From Kordiimonas sp. SCSIO 12610 (GTDB lineage: Bacteria > Pseudomonadota > Alphaproteobacteria > Sphingomonadales > Kordiimonadaceae), in contig NZ_CP073747.1 in the NCBI RefSeq assembly GCF_024398015.1, positions 3,035,001-3,099,000 of the forward strand: a stretch of DNA of 64,000 bases. The letters run 5' to 3'. Both the position numbers and the translations under genes were made by a program. The notes beneath the pieces are model-generated. The model did not search any database and was not told the origin of the DNA. It worked only from the letters and a program-made list of their open reading frames with translations. This document shows, in pieces, positions 9,519 through 18,010 of this stretch (positions within the stretch are counted from its first letter, which is position 1; every line of letters begins with the position of its first letter).

Positions 9519-10121
9519 ATGTTAGAAAAGTATCATAATATTGCAGATGGCATTGCAATGCTGTTTGCCCCCTATGTTGAGGTTGTCATACATGACCTGG
9601 CAACCGAACAGGTCACTTATATCGCCAACAATATTTCAAAGCGTACTATCGGCGAACCGTCCCTGTTACATGAGATTGATTTCAAGCCTTCAGACAGCGT
9701 TATTGGCCCTTATGAAAAAACCAACTGGGATGGGAAACGAATTAAATCCATAAGCAGTGTGTTAAGAAATACAGAAGGAAGGCCAACAGGTATCTTGTGC
9801 ATAAATGCTGATATGTCTCATTTCCATATGGCACAACAAGCCTTATCAGCGTTAATTTCCTCCCCTGATAACAAAGATAAGCCAGTGGCCCTTTTCAAAG
9901 AAGACTGGCATGAGAGAATAAATCAATTCATTACCGATTGGACGCAAGATACCGGAACAAGTATTTCCCAACTTTCTCAAAAACAGAAGAAAACGTTAGT
10001 TTTTGCTCTTGCCCAAAACGGCGCCTTTGAAGGAAAGCAAGCCGCTACATATGTTTGCCGTGTTCTAGGAATCGCGCGGGCAACACTATATAATTACCTC
10101 AAGCAACAACGAGAGAAATAG
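9519..10121 (+). CDS. YheO/DauR-type PAS-HTH transcriptional regulator
   Basis: 200 residues with two recognisable parts. Residues ~1-110 form a YheO-like PAS domain (LFAPYVEVVIHDL, IGPYEKTN and RPTGILCINADMS are the conserved landmarks). Residues ~145-197 form a C-terminal helix-turn-helix with KQAATYVCRVLGIARATLYN, a near-standard DauR/HTH_22 recognition helix. The known relative DauR represses D-arginine catabolic genes in Pseudomonas. Here the regulator is sandwiched between an aminotransferase and an OCD-family enzyme and overlaps the latter (TAGTG). It probably controls its own cassette in response to an amino-acid-derived ligand. Confidence 0.88.
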   Translation: MLEKYHNIADGIAMLFAPYVEVVIHDLATEQVTYIANNISKRTIGEPSLLHEIDFKPSDSVIGPYEKTNWDGKRIKSISSVLRNTEGRPTGILCINADMSHFHMAQQALSALISSPDNKDKPVALFKEDWHERINQFITDWTQDTGTSISQLSQKQKKTLVFALAQNGAFEGKQAATYVCRVLGIARATLYNYLKQQREK

Positions 10122-11077
10122 TGGAAATTATCGGCAAAAATCAAATCGAGACTATACTGGAAAAAGCAGATCTTTTCCCTGCAATCAAGGATGCATTTAT
10201 CAATTTTTCCCTTGGTAATGTTACGACCCCGCCCGTCGGCTATTTACCGTTTCCGGAGGTAAATGGTGATTTACACATAAAATATGGTCATATCAAAGGC
10301 GATGATACATTTGTCATCAAAATTTCAAGCGGGTTTTATGATAATCCGAAACTGGGCCTTCCAAGCAGTAATGGATTAATGATGGTATTGTCTGCCAAAA
10401 CGGGAGAGCCAATTGCGCTTCTTCTGGACGAGGGAATGTTAACAGACACGCGCACCGCTATTGCAGGGGCGATAGCCTCCTACACCCTAAAACCTGCTGC
10501 TTCATCTGTAATCGGCATTATTGGCACTGGCATACAAGCAAGGCTGCAACTTTTTTATCTTTCAAAGCTAATACCAAATGCCAAAATATATGTATGGGGG
10601 CGGAATACCGAAAACACCCAAAAATACTTGAATGATATTGCCCATATGGGCTTAGCTGCAACAGCATGTAGTTCGCTTGAAACCCTATGTAATAAAGCAA
10701 ATATCATCATCACTACCACGCCAAGCACCGAAGCAATTGTTTTGGATAATTGGGTTCAACCCGGCACACATATTACGGCAGTTGGGGCCGACGCACCCGG
10801 TAAACAAGAACTTGATGCCGCCATTTTCAAACGTGCCGCTTTCACTGTTTTCGATTCCAAGGAGCAATGCATCCATCATGGGGAAGCGTCGCATAGTGAA
10901 ATAGAGTTTCACGACAGAAACTCGGCAGAATTAGGTGCAATTCTTAACGATCCAAAACTTTACAGACGACAGGAAAGAGACATAAGCGTTGCTGACCTTA
11001 CGGGGATAGCTGCTCAGGACATTGCGATTGCTAAAGCTGTTTGGCAACAGGCGAGCACGAATAACCGATCTACATAG
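10121..11077 (+). CDS. Ornithine cyclodeaminase / mu-crystallin family protein
   Basis: A 318-residue protein starting at a GTG that shares its G with the TAG of the regulator. Family landmarks are the N-terminal substrate region (KISSGFYDNP, LLLDEGMLTDTRTAI) and a Rossmann NAD(P) site VIGIIGTGIQARLQ. ITAVGADAPGKQEL follows, the conserved G-x-D-x-P-x-K-x-E loop in which the Asp is catalytic in ornithine cyclodeaminase. The family includes ornithine cyclodeaminase, ketimine/pyrroline-2-carboxylate reductases, lysine cyclodeaminase and ectoine-utilisation EutC. Which reaction applies cannot be told. Together with the upstream aminotransferase, a route through a cyclic imino acid is plausible. 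Confidence 0.9.
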   Translation: MEIIGKNQIETILEKADLFPAIKDAFINFSLGNVTTPPVGYLPFPEVNGDLHIKYGHIKGDDTFVIKISSGFYDNPKLGLPSSNGLMMVLSAKTGEPIALLLDEGMLTDTRTAIAGAIASYTLKPAASSVIGIIGTGIQARLQLFYLSKLIPNAKIYVWGRNTENTQKYLNDIAHMGLAATACSSLETLCNKANIIITTTPSTEAIVLDNWVQPGTHITAVGADAPGKQELDAAIFKRAAFTVFDSKEQCIHHGEASHSEIEFHDRNSAELGAILNDPKLYRRQERDISVADLTGIAAQDIAIAKAVWQQASTNNRST

Positions 11078-11132
11078 ATCAGCAATCAGTCGCTGCACAT
11101 TTTAATATCAAGAGAGAATTATCTCGCGGTTT

Positions 11133-12287
11133 TCATAGCGTTTTAAGGAATTTATCTTCTGGCATCGGCTTCCCGATTAAAAAGCCTTGCGCATAATCAG
11201 CCTTTAAATCTTGGACTAATTGTAAATGCTCCGCCGTTTCAACACCTTCCAGACTACAAACCATATCCAGTTTATGGGTCAGTTCTATCGCTGATTCTAA
11301 AATCAATCGTGCTGATTTATCCTTCAATGCACGAGATAAAAACTTACGATCAATGACCACTTCATCAAAAGGAATTGTATCCATTTCCAGAAGGGTAGCA
11401 TAACCGGCACCAAAATCATCAAGGGCAAGCTTAAAACCTCGGTCTTTAAGCAGTTTAAGTGTCTCAAGGGGTTCATGACGGTCAATGTCAAGGTCTGATT
11501 CTGTTACCTCTAATGTGACCTCACCTGCATTAATTTGATATTGATCCGCAAGGCCAGAGACAACATCTGCAAAATCCATATTTCGCAGATTTTCACTTGA
11601 AACATTCACCCATATTTGCGCTCCTTTTAAAGCCCCTTCCCAGTTCCCTTTTAATTTAAAAGCAAGTTCGATCATACGGTAAGCGAGCAAATCCATATGC
11701 CCTTGCTCGCGCGCTAACTTAATAATAGCACCAGCCCCCAAAAGGCCGCCACCTGGTGCCTGCCAACGCGCAAAACATTCGCCGCCAACAATCTTGCCCG
11801 TTTTAATATCTTTCTTGGGCTGAAAAACGGCTGCCAACCCGTCGGTCATCAACCCCCGCATAAATTCAGCTTCTGAAAGTACAGTCTCAGAGCCTACAAC
11901 ACGGTTTGAACGAACGCTGGCAACATCATGAAAAGCACCCAAAAAGGCCTGTGTATCAATCGGCCGTTCCAGAACGGCCAACAAGTTTATACTATGCGCA
12001 AGAGCAAGCGATTGAACCTGAGGGAAATCTTCTTCCAATGCACTCCCTATCAGAATAACCCCCGGATCATAAGGCAACATGGCGACAACACCGATAAGAT
12101 CCAGTGCTTTCAAGCCAGAAGTTTCGCTATCACAGATAATATAGTCGTAGCGTTCAGCCTCAAGCACTTCAAACGCTCGCTCCCGATCAGAAACATAAGC
12201 CGCAATGACATTAGTTGGCCTGAAATGCTGGGAGAGTATGTCCTGTATGGTATGCGAAGCGTCAATTACAAGAATACGGGTGCTCAC
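11133..12287 (-). CDS. REC-like + EAL domain protein, degenerate c-di-GMP phosphodiesterase
   Basis: 384 residues. Residues 1-120 resemble a receiver domain with Asp53 in the phospho-acceptor position (YIICDSETSG), but the acidic pair is reduced to one Asp (VIDASH) and the switch Lys is replaced by Arg (LERPI). Residues ~145-384 form an EAL domain. Against the RocR catalytic set, Glu170 (in GECFARW), Asn228, Glu260, Glu263, Asp290, Asp291, Glu348 and Gln367 are kept. The catalytic Lys, 20 residues after the second Asp of DDFG, is Val311 (FDEVVID instead of the usual LKID). The EAL signature itself reads ECF. It may bind c-di-GMP without hydrolysing it efficiently. It stands alone, convergent with the OCD cassette. 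Confidence 0.85.
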   Translation of the reverse strand: MSTRILVIDASHTIQDILSQHFRPTNVIAAYVSDRERAFEVLEAERYDYIICDSETSGLKALDLIGVVAMLPYDPGVILIGSALEEDFPQVQSLALAHSINLLAVLERPIDTQAFLGAFHDVASVRSNRVVGSETVLSEAEFMRGLMTDGLAAVFQPKKDIKTGKIVGGECFARWQAPGGGLLGAGAIIKLAREQGHMDLLAYRMIELAFKLKGNWEGALKGAQIWVNVSSENLRNMDFADVVSGLADQYQINAGEVTLEVTESDLDIDRHEPLETLKLLKDRGFKLALDDFGAGYATLLEMDTIPFDEVVIDRKFLSRALKDKSARLILESAIELTHKLDMVCSLEGVETAEHLQLVQDLKADYAQGFLIGKPMPEDKFLKTL

Positions 12288-12340
12288 GTCTATAGCCTCT
12301 TTGAAAAATAAAGATCACGCATAATACGCTATGAAACCTT

Positions 12341-12376
12341 AACATAAACAAAAAAAGGGCCATAAAAATGGCCCTT
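12341..12376 (-). terminator. Terminator of the glycine cleavage operon
   Basis: A 9-bp perfect stem (12355-12363 with 12368-12376, 4-nt loop) lies 22 bases past the gcvPB stop. On the minus strand it is followed by TTTTTTGTTTATG. A strong intrinsic terminator. Confidence 0.9.
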
Positions 12377-12398
12377 CCATTACAATATTTATGCACTG

Positions 12399-13952
12399 CT
12401 ATTCCGCAGCGGTCTGATACCGAAGAATTGGGCTTCGAGCCGCCTTGGTCTCATCAAGGCGTTTCATAGGCGCATAATATGGGGCGCCCTCAAAACGCTC
12501 TACTTCCTGATTTTTGGCAGCGTTCGCCAAACCACGCATAGAACGAATAAACTGATCCATATTATATTTGGATTCGGTTTCTGTTGGTTCGATCAACATG
12601 GCGCCATGAACAACAAGCGGGAAATACATCGTCATAGGATGATACCCTTCGTCAATCATGGCTTTCGCAAAATCAAGCGTTGTAACACCCGTATCTTTTA
12701 GGAAACGATCATCGAATAAAGCCTCATGCTTACATGGCCCTTCATAAGACGCCGACATCAAATCTGATAGACTTGCCAGAACATAGTTCGCGTTCAAAAC
12801 CGCGTCCTCTGCCGCTTGGCGAATACCGTCAACACCGTGGCTTAGCATGTAAGACAGCGCCCGGACATACATGCCCATCTGACCGTGAAAGCCAGTAAGA
12901 CGGCCAAGCGATGTTTCACCCTCATCATCACCCCATTCCTTAATGTCGAGGGTATCACCGTCTGCTACAACATAAGGGAGTGGCACAAAGTCCTTTAGCG
13001 CATCAGAAAAAACAACTGGCCCGGAACCTGGTCCGCCACCGCCGTGCGGGGTAGAGAAGGTTTTGTGGAGGTTGATATGCATCGCATCAACACCAAGATC
13101 ACCAGGACGAACTTTACCCATGATCGCATTAAAGTTTGCACCGTCACAGTAAAAGAAGGCACCTGCTGCATGAACCGCATCCGCAATCTCACGTATCTCG
13201 CTTTCAAACAACCCGCACGTATTTGGATTTGTTAGCATCACGCAAGCTACTGTATCATCAAGCGCCGCCTTCAGCGCATCCAGATCAACACGACCATTTT
13301 CTTTGGCAGGGATATCCTTAACCTTATATCCGCAGAAAGCAGCGGTTGCCGGGTTAGTTCCATGTGCAGATTCAGGACATAAAACTACTTCACGCGCATC
13401 GCCGCGTGCTTCCAGTGCTGCCCTGATCGCCATAACGCCGCAAAGTTCACCGTGAGCACCCGCCTTCGGTGACAAAGCAACGGCTGGCAAACCAGTTAAT
13501 GTTTTCAGCCAGTGGCCTAATTCTTCCATCAGTTCAAGCGCACCTTGCACAGTAGACGTTGGCTGCAATGGATGAACATCACCGTACCCCGGCAAACGAG
13601 CCATTTTTTCATTCAAACGCGGGTTATGTTTCATCGTACATGAACCCAGTGGGAAAACCCCCATATCAATCCCGTAATTTTTACGGCTAAGGCGCGTAAA
13701 GTGGCGCATTGCATCCGGTTCTGAAAGGCCCGGGCAATCGATATCACTTGTTCGCTCTAAACCACCAAGGGACATTTCAAAATCATCCACATCAACGATA
13801 TCCACACCCGTTGTGTCACGATTACCAATTTCAAAGATCAATGGCTCTTCAAGGCGAAGGCCTTTATGGCCTGAAAAACTCTCGAACCCTGAAGTTTCAT
13901 TTGCCTCTATTGTTTCCACACCTGTTGGGCGGCCAGCAGCATTCATACTCAT
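12399..13952 (-). CDS. gcvPB: Glycine dehydrogenase (decarboxylating) subunit 2
   Basis: P-protein beta subunit of the glycine cleavage system, which decarboxylates glycine and passes the aminomethyl group to lipoyl-GcvH. The 517 residues include [21 protein letters not shown] near the N-terminus (landmark GSCTMKHNP) and [13 protein letters not shown]. The PLP lysine lies in [19 protein letters not shown]. The protein forms an alpha2beta2 enzyme with GcvPA. Its ATG overlaps the gcvPA stop by 4 bases, supporting one-to-one translation. The N-terminal ~25 residues before the conserved region are variable. It is the last gene of gcvTHPAPB, followed by a strong terminator. Confidence 0.98.
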   Translation of the reverse strand: MSMNAAGRPTGVETIEANETSGFESFSGHKGLRLEEPLIFEIGNRDTTGVDIVDVDDFEMSLGGLERTSDIDCPGLSEPDAMRHFTRLSRKNYGIDMGVFPLGSCTMKHNPRLNEKMARLPGYGDVHPLQPTSTVQGALELMEELGHWLKTLTGLPAVALSPKAGAHGELCGVMAIRAALEARGDAREVVLCPESAHGTNPATAAFCGYKVKDIPAKENGRVDLDALKAALDDTVACVMLTNPNTCGLFESEIREIADAVHAAGAFFYCDGANFNAIMGKVRPGDLGVDAMHINLHKTFSTPHGGGGPGSGPVVFSDALKDFVPLPYVVADGDTLDIKEWGDDEGETSLGRLTGFHGQMGMYVRALSYMLSHGVDGIRQAAEDAVLNANYVLASLSDLMSASYEGPCKHEALFDDRFLKDTGVTTLDFAKAMIDEGYHPMTMYFPLVVHGAMLIEPTETESKYNMDQFIRSMRGLANAAKNQEVERFEGAPYYAPMKRLDETKAARSPILRYQTAAE

Positions 13953-15304
13953 GACAATTCCTCCTCAAGCGCAGTTTTAAGGGTATTAATATCTTCTGGT
14001 AGAACTGTTTCGGTTGCCGCAAGCAGCAGAAGGTCATCAAACCCGGCATCAGGATAAAGCCTGCTTACAGGAACACCCGCTAGAATATCCTTAGCGGCCA
14101 GTGCTTCCACCACATCATTCGCGTTCTTTGGTAATCTGACAGTAATTTCATTGAAGAAACTATCGTTCAAGACCTCGACGCCCTGGATTCCGTTTAGAGC
14201 TGCTTTCAAGTCACTGGCTGTTTTGTGGTTTACAAGCGCCAGTTTCTTTAGGCCTTTCTCGCCCAGCAAGCTCATATGCACCGTGAACGCAAGTGAACAT
14301 AGCCCAGAGTTTGTACAAATATTTGATGTCGCTTTCTCTCGGCGGATATGCTGTTCGCGCGTAGAAAGCGTAAGAACAAAACCGCGCTTTCCATCCGCAT
14401 CAACCGTTTCGCCGCATAACCGACCTGGCATCTGACGTACATATTTTTGATTTGTTGCAAACAAGCCAAGGTAAGGGCCTCCAAAATTAAGACCATTGCC
14501 AATGGATTGACCTTCGCCAACAACAATGTCCGCACCCATTTCACCTGGCGACATCACGGCGCCCAGCGACACAACCTCGGTTACGACAACAACGAGCAAT
14601 GCTTTCTTGGCGTGTGCTGCTTCTGCGACGGGGCGAAGATCAAGTACATGGCCAAATACATTTGGGTTTTGAACGATGACACAGCTTGTTTGATCATCAA
14701 TCGCCTCAATCACAGCATCCAATTCGGCTTGTGGATCTGTTGGGTTTGGTGCCAATAGCTCGAGTACATCGTCAGTGAACTGAGTTGTTGTTTCAGAAAC
14801 CGCGCGGTAGTGCGCGTGAAGGCTACCCGCTAAAATCGCTTTTTTCTTACGTGTTACGCGGCGCGCCATCATAATCGCTTCACCACACCCGGTAGAGCCA
14901 TCATACATACTGGCATTCGCGACATCCATACCTGTGAGTTCGGCAACTTGTGTCTGGAACTCGAAAAGATACTGGAGTGTGCCCTGTGCTATCTCAGGCT
15001 GGTAAGGAGTGTATGCTGTCAAAAACTCACCGCGTTGGATAATATAATCCACAGTCGCAGGCACATGATGCTTATAAGCACCGGCGCCAACAAAAAACGG
15101 AACACTGCCTGCCGATATATTTTTGGCAGACATTTTTGAAAGATGACGTTCAACCGCCATTTCACTTTGATGATTTGGTAGATCAATCGAAGGATTTAAA
15201 ACTTCGGTTGGCACATCACTAAACAGATCATCAATGTTACCAACACCAATTTTGGTAAGCATTGCATCTCTGTCTTCGTTTGTCAGCGGCAAATAGCGCA
15301 TCAA
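13949..15304 (-). CDS. gcvPA: Glycine dehydrogenase (decarboxylating) subunit 1
   Basis: P-protein alpha subunit, 451 residues, typical for the split form. It opens [15 protein letters not shown], and [16 protein letters not shown]-type sequence (here [19 protein letters not shown]) marks the PLP-fold core. [13 protein letters not shown] and [16 protein letters not shown] are further family signatures. It works with GcvPB, whose start it overlaps by 4 bases. A terminator-like hairpin separates it from gcvH upstream, so the two halves of the operon may be expressed at different levels. The gene encodes two M codons at the start; the second ATG is equally possible. Confidence 0.97.
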   Translation of the reverse strand: MMRYLPLTNEDRDAMLTKIGVGNIDDLFSDVPTEVLNPSIDLPNHQSEMAVERHLSKMSAKNISAGSVPFFVGAGAYKHHVPATVDYIIQRGEFLTAYTPYQPEIAQGTLQYLFEFQTQVAELTGMDVANASMYDGSTGCGEAIMMARRVTRKKKAILAGSLHAHYRAVSETTTQFTDDVLELLAPNPTDPQAELDAVIEAIDDQTSCVIVQNPNVFGHVLDLRPVAEAAHAKKALLVVVVTEVVSLGAVMSPGEMGADIVVGEGQSIGNGLNFGGPYLGLFATNQKYVRQMPGRLCGETVDADGKRGFVLTLSTREQHIRREKATSNICTNSGLCSLAFTVHMSLLGEKGLKKLALVNHKTASDLKAALNGIQGVEVLNDSFFNEITVRLPKNANDVVEALAAKDILAGVPVSRLYPDAGFDDLLLLAATETVLPEDINTLKTALEEELS

Positions 15305-15321
15305 AACACTCCTGATTTTCT

Positions 15322-15354
15322 TGAAACAAAAAAGGCGCTGACCAAATCAGCGCC
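15322..15354 (-). terminator. Terminator-like hairpin between gcvH and gcvPA
   Basis: An 8-bp GC-rich perfect stem (15334-15341 with 15347-15354, 5-nt loop) lies 10 bases past the gcvH stop. On the minus strand it is followed by TTTTTTGTTTC. It has every hallmark of an intrinsic terminator although gcvPA follows only 18 bases beyond. Partial termination is the likely role. Confidence 0.75.
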
Positions 15355-15364
15355 CCAAAACATT

Positions 15365-15736
15365 TTATTCTAGACCAGCAACGAAATCGTTATAGGCTGC
15401 TTCGTCCATCATTCCGTCCAGCTCACCAGTGTCAGCAACCGTCATCTTAAAGAACCAACCACCATCAGTAGGTGCACTATTCACAAGCGCGGGTTCGCCT
15501 TCAAGGTCAGAATTGACTTCCGTAATCTCACCTGTGAGCGGTGCATAAACTTCACTTGCAGCTTTCACTGACTCAACAACCGCAACTTCATCACCTGACG
15601 CAAACGACGCACCAACTTCAGGAAGCTCAACAAAAACGACATCACCAAGTGCCTTTTGCGCGTAATCAGTGATGCCAACTGTTGCAATATTGCCGTCGAC
15701 CACAATCCACTCATGCTCATCAGTATATTTAATCAT
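15365..15736 (-). CDS. gcvH: Glycine cleavage system H protein
   Basis: 123-residue lipoyl carrier of the glycine cleavage complex. It begins [11 protein letters not shown], a standard GcvH opening. [20 protein letters not shown] is the conserved strand region, and the lipoylated lysine sits in [14 protein letters not shown]. It accepts the aminomethyl group from GcvPA/PB and hands it to GcvT. It follows gcvT by 33 bases and shares its riboswitch-controlled transcript. A hairpin terminator lies immediately downstream. Confidence 0.98.
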   Translation of the reverse strand: MIKYTDEHEWIVVDGNIATVGITDYAQKALGDVVFVELPEVGASFASGDEVAVVESVKAASEVYAPLTGEITEVNSDLEGEPALVNSAPTDGGWFFKMTVADTGELDGMMDEAAYNDFVAGLE

Positions 15737-15769
15737 GATACTTTCCTCATCCTTCCCAATGAAAATCGA

Positions 15770-16903
15770 TTAAACTGTTTTACGTTTATAGCGTTGCGGC
15801 ACAAACGGAGTGCCGGCCACTTTCGCCGCAAGTGATTTGCCGCGAACCAATAAATATATTTCTGTACCGTTTTCGGCGAAAGCCGTCGGCACATATCCCA
15901 TCGCAACAGGTGCACCAAGAGTTGGTCCAAAACCACCAGAGGTCACCTTGCCTATTTCATTACCATCTACATCAGCAATCACTGTACCCTCACGCGCAGG
16001 GGCCCGCCCCTCAGGTAAAATGCCAACGCGCACATTATCTGCACCATTGGATAGTTCACTTAAAATGCGCTCACTTCCTACAAAATCACCAGCTTCACGG
16101 CGTTTTTTACCAAGTGCAAAAGTCACAGAAGCCCCAACTGGAGTGATCGAGCCATCGAAATCATGTCCTGACAGACACAAACCAGCCTCAAGGCGCAGAC
16201 TATCGCGAGCACCGAGGCCAATAAGCTCTACATCTTCGTCTTTCAAAAGACGCTTTGCAAACGCATCAGCTTCATCAGAGGGGACCGAAATTTCATATCC
16301 ATCCTCACCTGTGTATCCAGAGCGTGAGACCCAGCATACAACACCTTCAAGTGTCACCATTGTAGCTTCCATAAAGGAAAGGTCTGCAACTTCAGGGGCC
16401 AATTTAGCCAAAACTGATTCTGCCTTAGGTCCTTGCAGCGCGATCAAAGCACGATCTTCCAGCGGTTCAAGAACAATCTGGTCACCCAGTTTTTCTTCCA
16501 ATATGGTGTAGTCTTTTTCTTTAAAAGCCGCGTTTACAACAACATAAAGCGTGCCTTCAGGCTCGAAGGTTCTTGTGACCATTAAATCGTCTTCGATGCC
16601 ACCTTCATCATTTAAAAGAAGCGTGTAGCGCATTTTACCAGGCTTAAGAACCTGAAGGGCACCGGGCATAATCTTTTCTATCGCCGCTGCGGGGTCACTG
16701 CCATCAGTAGAACGGATATAAGCTTGACCCATGTGAGAAACATCGAACAATCCGGCTGCATCACGTGTGTGCAGATGTTCTTTCATAATACCCAATGGAT
16801 ATTGAACCGGCATCGAGTATCCCGCGAAGGGTACCATTTTCCCACCATGTTCCACATGGAGATCATACAAAGGCGTTTTAAGTAAAGTTTGGTCTGCTGA
16901 CAT
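15770..16903 (-). CDS. gcvT: Aminomethyltransferase (glycine cleavage T protein)
   Basis: GcvT transfers the methylene group from aminomethyl-lipoyl-GcvH to tetrahydrofolate and releases ammonia. From the chosen start it has 377 residues. Landmarks are PLYDLHVEHGGKMVPFAGY, FDVSHMGQ, the folate-binding RSGYTGEDGYEI and GLGARDSLRLEAGLCLSGHD segments, and the terminal PFVPQRYKR. An upstream in-frame GTG at 16915 would add four residues, but these bases (GTGGAGACTTC) contain the GGAG Shine-Dalgarno for the ATG at 16903, so the ATG is preferred. It is the first gene behind the glycine riboswitch. Confidence 0.97.
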   Translation of the reverse strand: MSADQTLLKTPLYDLHVEHGGKMVPFAGYSMPVQYPLGIMKEHLHTRDAAGLFDVSHMGQAYIRSTDGSDPAAAIEKIMPGALQVLKPGKMRYTLLLNDEGGIEDDLMVTRTFEPEGTLYVVVNAAFKEKDYTILEEKLGDQIVLEPLEDRALIALQGPKAESVLAKLAPEVADLSFMEATMVTLEGVVCWVSRSGYTGEDGYEISVPSDEADAFAKRLLKDEDVELIGLGARDSLRLEAGLCLSGHDFDGSITPVGASVTFALGKKRREAGDFVGSERILSELSNGADNVRVGILPEGRAPAREGTVIADVDGNEIGKVTSGGFGPTLGAPVAMGYVPTAFAENGTEIYLLVRGKSLAAKVAGTPFVPQRYKRKTV

Positions 16904-16955
16904 TGAAGTCTCCACGCACAGTTACAGTCAGCAATTGCCAACTTAATAAATTAAT

Positions 16956-17134
16956 GCGCCTCCTCTGTCGTGGAACCTGAGAGATTTGACCGTGCACGCA
17001 CGATTTACCCCGTCGGTGAGGAACAATTGCTCCTGCTTTCCAGAGCGTCACACGCAGCTTAGCGGTCCTTTTGCCTGAGAGTTTCCGAGGCGGTTGCTCC
17101 TTCGGCGTTGAAAAATCAATCTCTCCCGCAGCGC
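16956..17134 (-). promoter_or_regulatory. Tandem glycine riboswitch
   Basis: The minus-strand leader of gcvT carries two successive glycine aptamers. Aptamer 1 runs from GCGGGAGAG through GCCGAAGGAGCAA and CTCTCAGGCAAAAGGACCGC. Aptamer 2 has GCTCTGGAAAGCAG, CACCGACGGGGTAA and AATCTCTCAGG, closing with CAGAGGAGGCGC. These are the conserved cores of the gcvT-type riboswitch, joined by a short linker (TAAGCTGCGTGTGA). The family is known to switch on glycine cleavage genes when glycine is abundant. The aptamers end ~50 bases before the gcvT start. I see no clear terminator/antiterminator in the remaining leader, so control of translation initiation is possible. Confidence 0.95.
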
Positions 17135-17177
17135 GTCTATACATATATGTATGTGTAACGGACTTTATTTGCTCGCG

Positions 17178-17205
17178 ATAATAGGGATATGTTTCCGAGA
17201 GTCAA
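17178..17205 (-). promoter_or_regulatory. Probable sigma-70 promoter of the gcv operon
   Basis: On the minus strand, TTGACT (complement of 17200-17205) and TATTAT (complement of 17178-17183) are separated by 16 bases, about 45 bases before the first riboswitch aptamer. A 14-bp perfect palindrome, ATACATATATGTAT (17139-17152), lies between this promoter and the aptamer. Confidence 0.6.
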
Positions 17206-17250
17206 TCAAGGAATCTTCGCCGAGAATAGATAAATAATTATTCTGGATAA

Positions 17251-17757
17251 TTATCGTTGTAAGTTAAAAACAACGTCTTGTGGATCAATTTGAAAACCCA
17301 ACAGAACTTCGTAATTATAACGGCGGGTTTGGTCAATCGTTGGGATAAATTGGCCCACAACCTCGCGACTCACTGCATAGCCATTTTCATCAAACACAAG
17401 CGTTGTTTCAAATATTTTCTTGGAAACAATCTGGCTATTATCCTTAAGAACAGCGACAAAATAAGGTAATGTCAGACTTCTGTTCTTAAGTGCAGGACCA
17501 GACTGAGCAGATATTTCAAATGAAGTTTGTCCAACAACGCTTGATCCTTCATCACAGTCGCTTTGAATTTGGTGGATCGAAGCCGTGAAAGCAACATCAT
17601 CGGTTGTTTGCCCGCTACCTTCAAACTTTGTGAATGTTCCAAGGTCACCAACAACAGCAACTGCCGGGCACCTTGACACAATAACCTCCAGTGGGTTTCG
17701 ATTGCACGCTGCAACAACCAGCAAAAGAACTGACAAAACAAACAAACGAATAGTCAT
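17251..17757 (-). CDS. Conserved hypothetical lipoprotein
   Basis: 168 residues with a lipoprotein signal: a hydrophobic run (LFVLSVLLLVVAAC) ending in a VAAC lipobox, so Cys18 would be lipidated and the protein anchored in a membrane. The mature part is beta-rich without recognisable catalytic motifs; TLPYFVAVLKDNSQIV and YEVLLGFQI are its most conserved-looking strands. I recognise it only as the kind of small lipoprotein found as 'hypothetical' in alphaproteobacteria. It is divergent from ispH and lies upstream of, and separate from, the gcv promoter. Confidence 0.75.
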   Translation of the reverse strand: MTIRLFVLSVLLLVVAACNRNPLEVIVSRCPAVAVVGDLGTFTKFEGSGQTTDDVAFTASIHQIQSDCDEGSSVVGQTSFEISAQSGPALKNRSLTLPYFVAVLKDNSQIVSKKIFETTLVFDENGYAVSREVVGQFIPTIDQTRRYNYEVLLGFQIDPQDVVFNLQR

Positions 17758-18010
17758 TTAGAACCTTTCAATACCCACATTCAGGTTAACAGCTTTCAGC
17801 CATCCCGTAATCGCCGCGATCATACGAGCCGATGTACCAAAGAGCAAGCATTGAAACTAGTCAAATCATAATGGCAATTTCATGTCACCTAAACTGATCA
17901 CTTTGATATTTAGTTACCAAATAGCTGAACATTTCTCATTCATATGCTTGACCGTCAGAAATTGCCCCGTTAGCAAAGGGAACTGGTAAATAAATTACAC
18001 AGAGGCAAGC

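Noticed and set aside
15810-16511. Long open frame (233 codons) on the plus strand opposite gcvT
   Set aside because: It lies wholly inside gcvT on the other strand, is Ser/Pro/Arg-rich as expected for an antisense shadow, and has no ribosome binding site or family motif.
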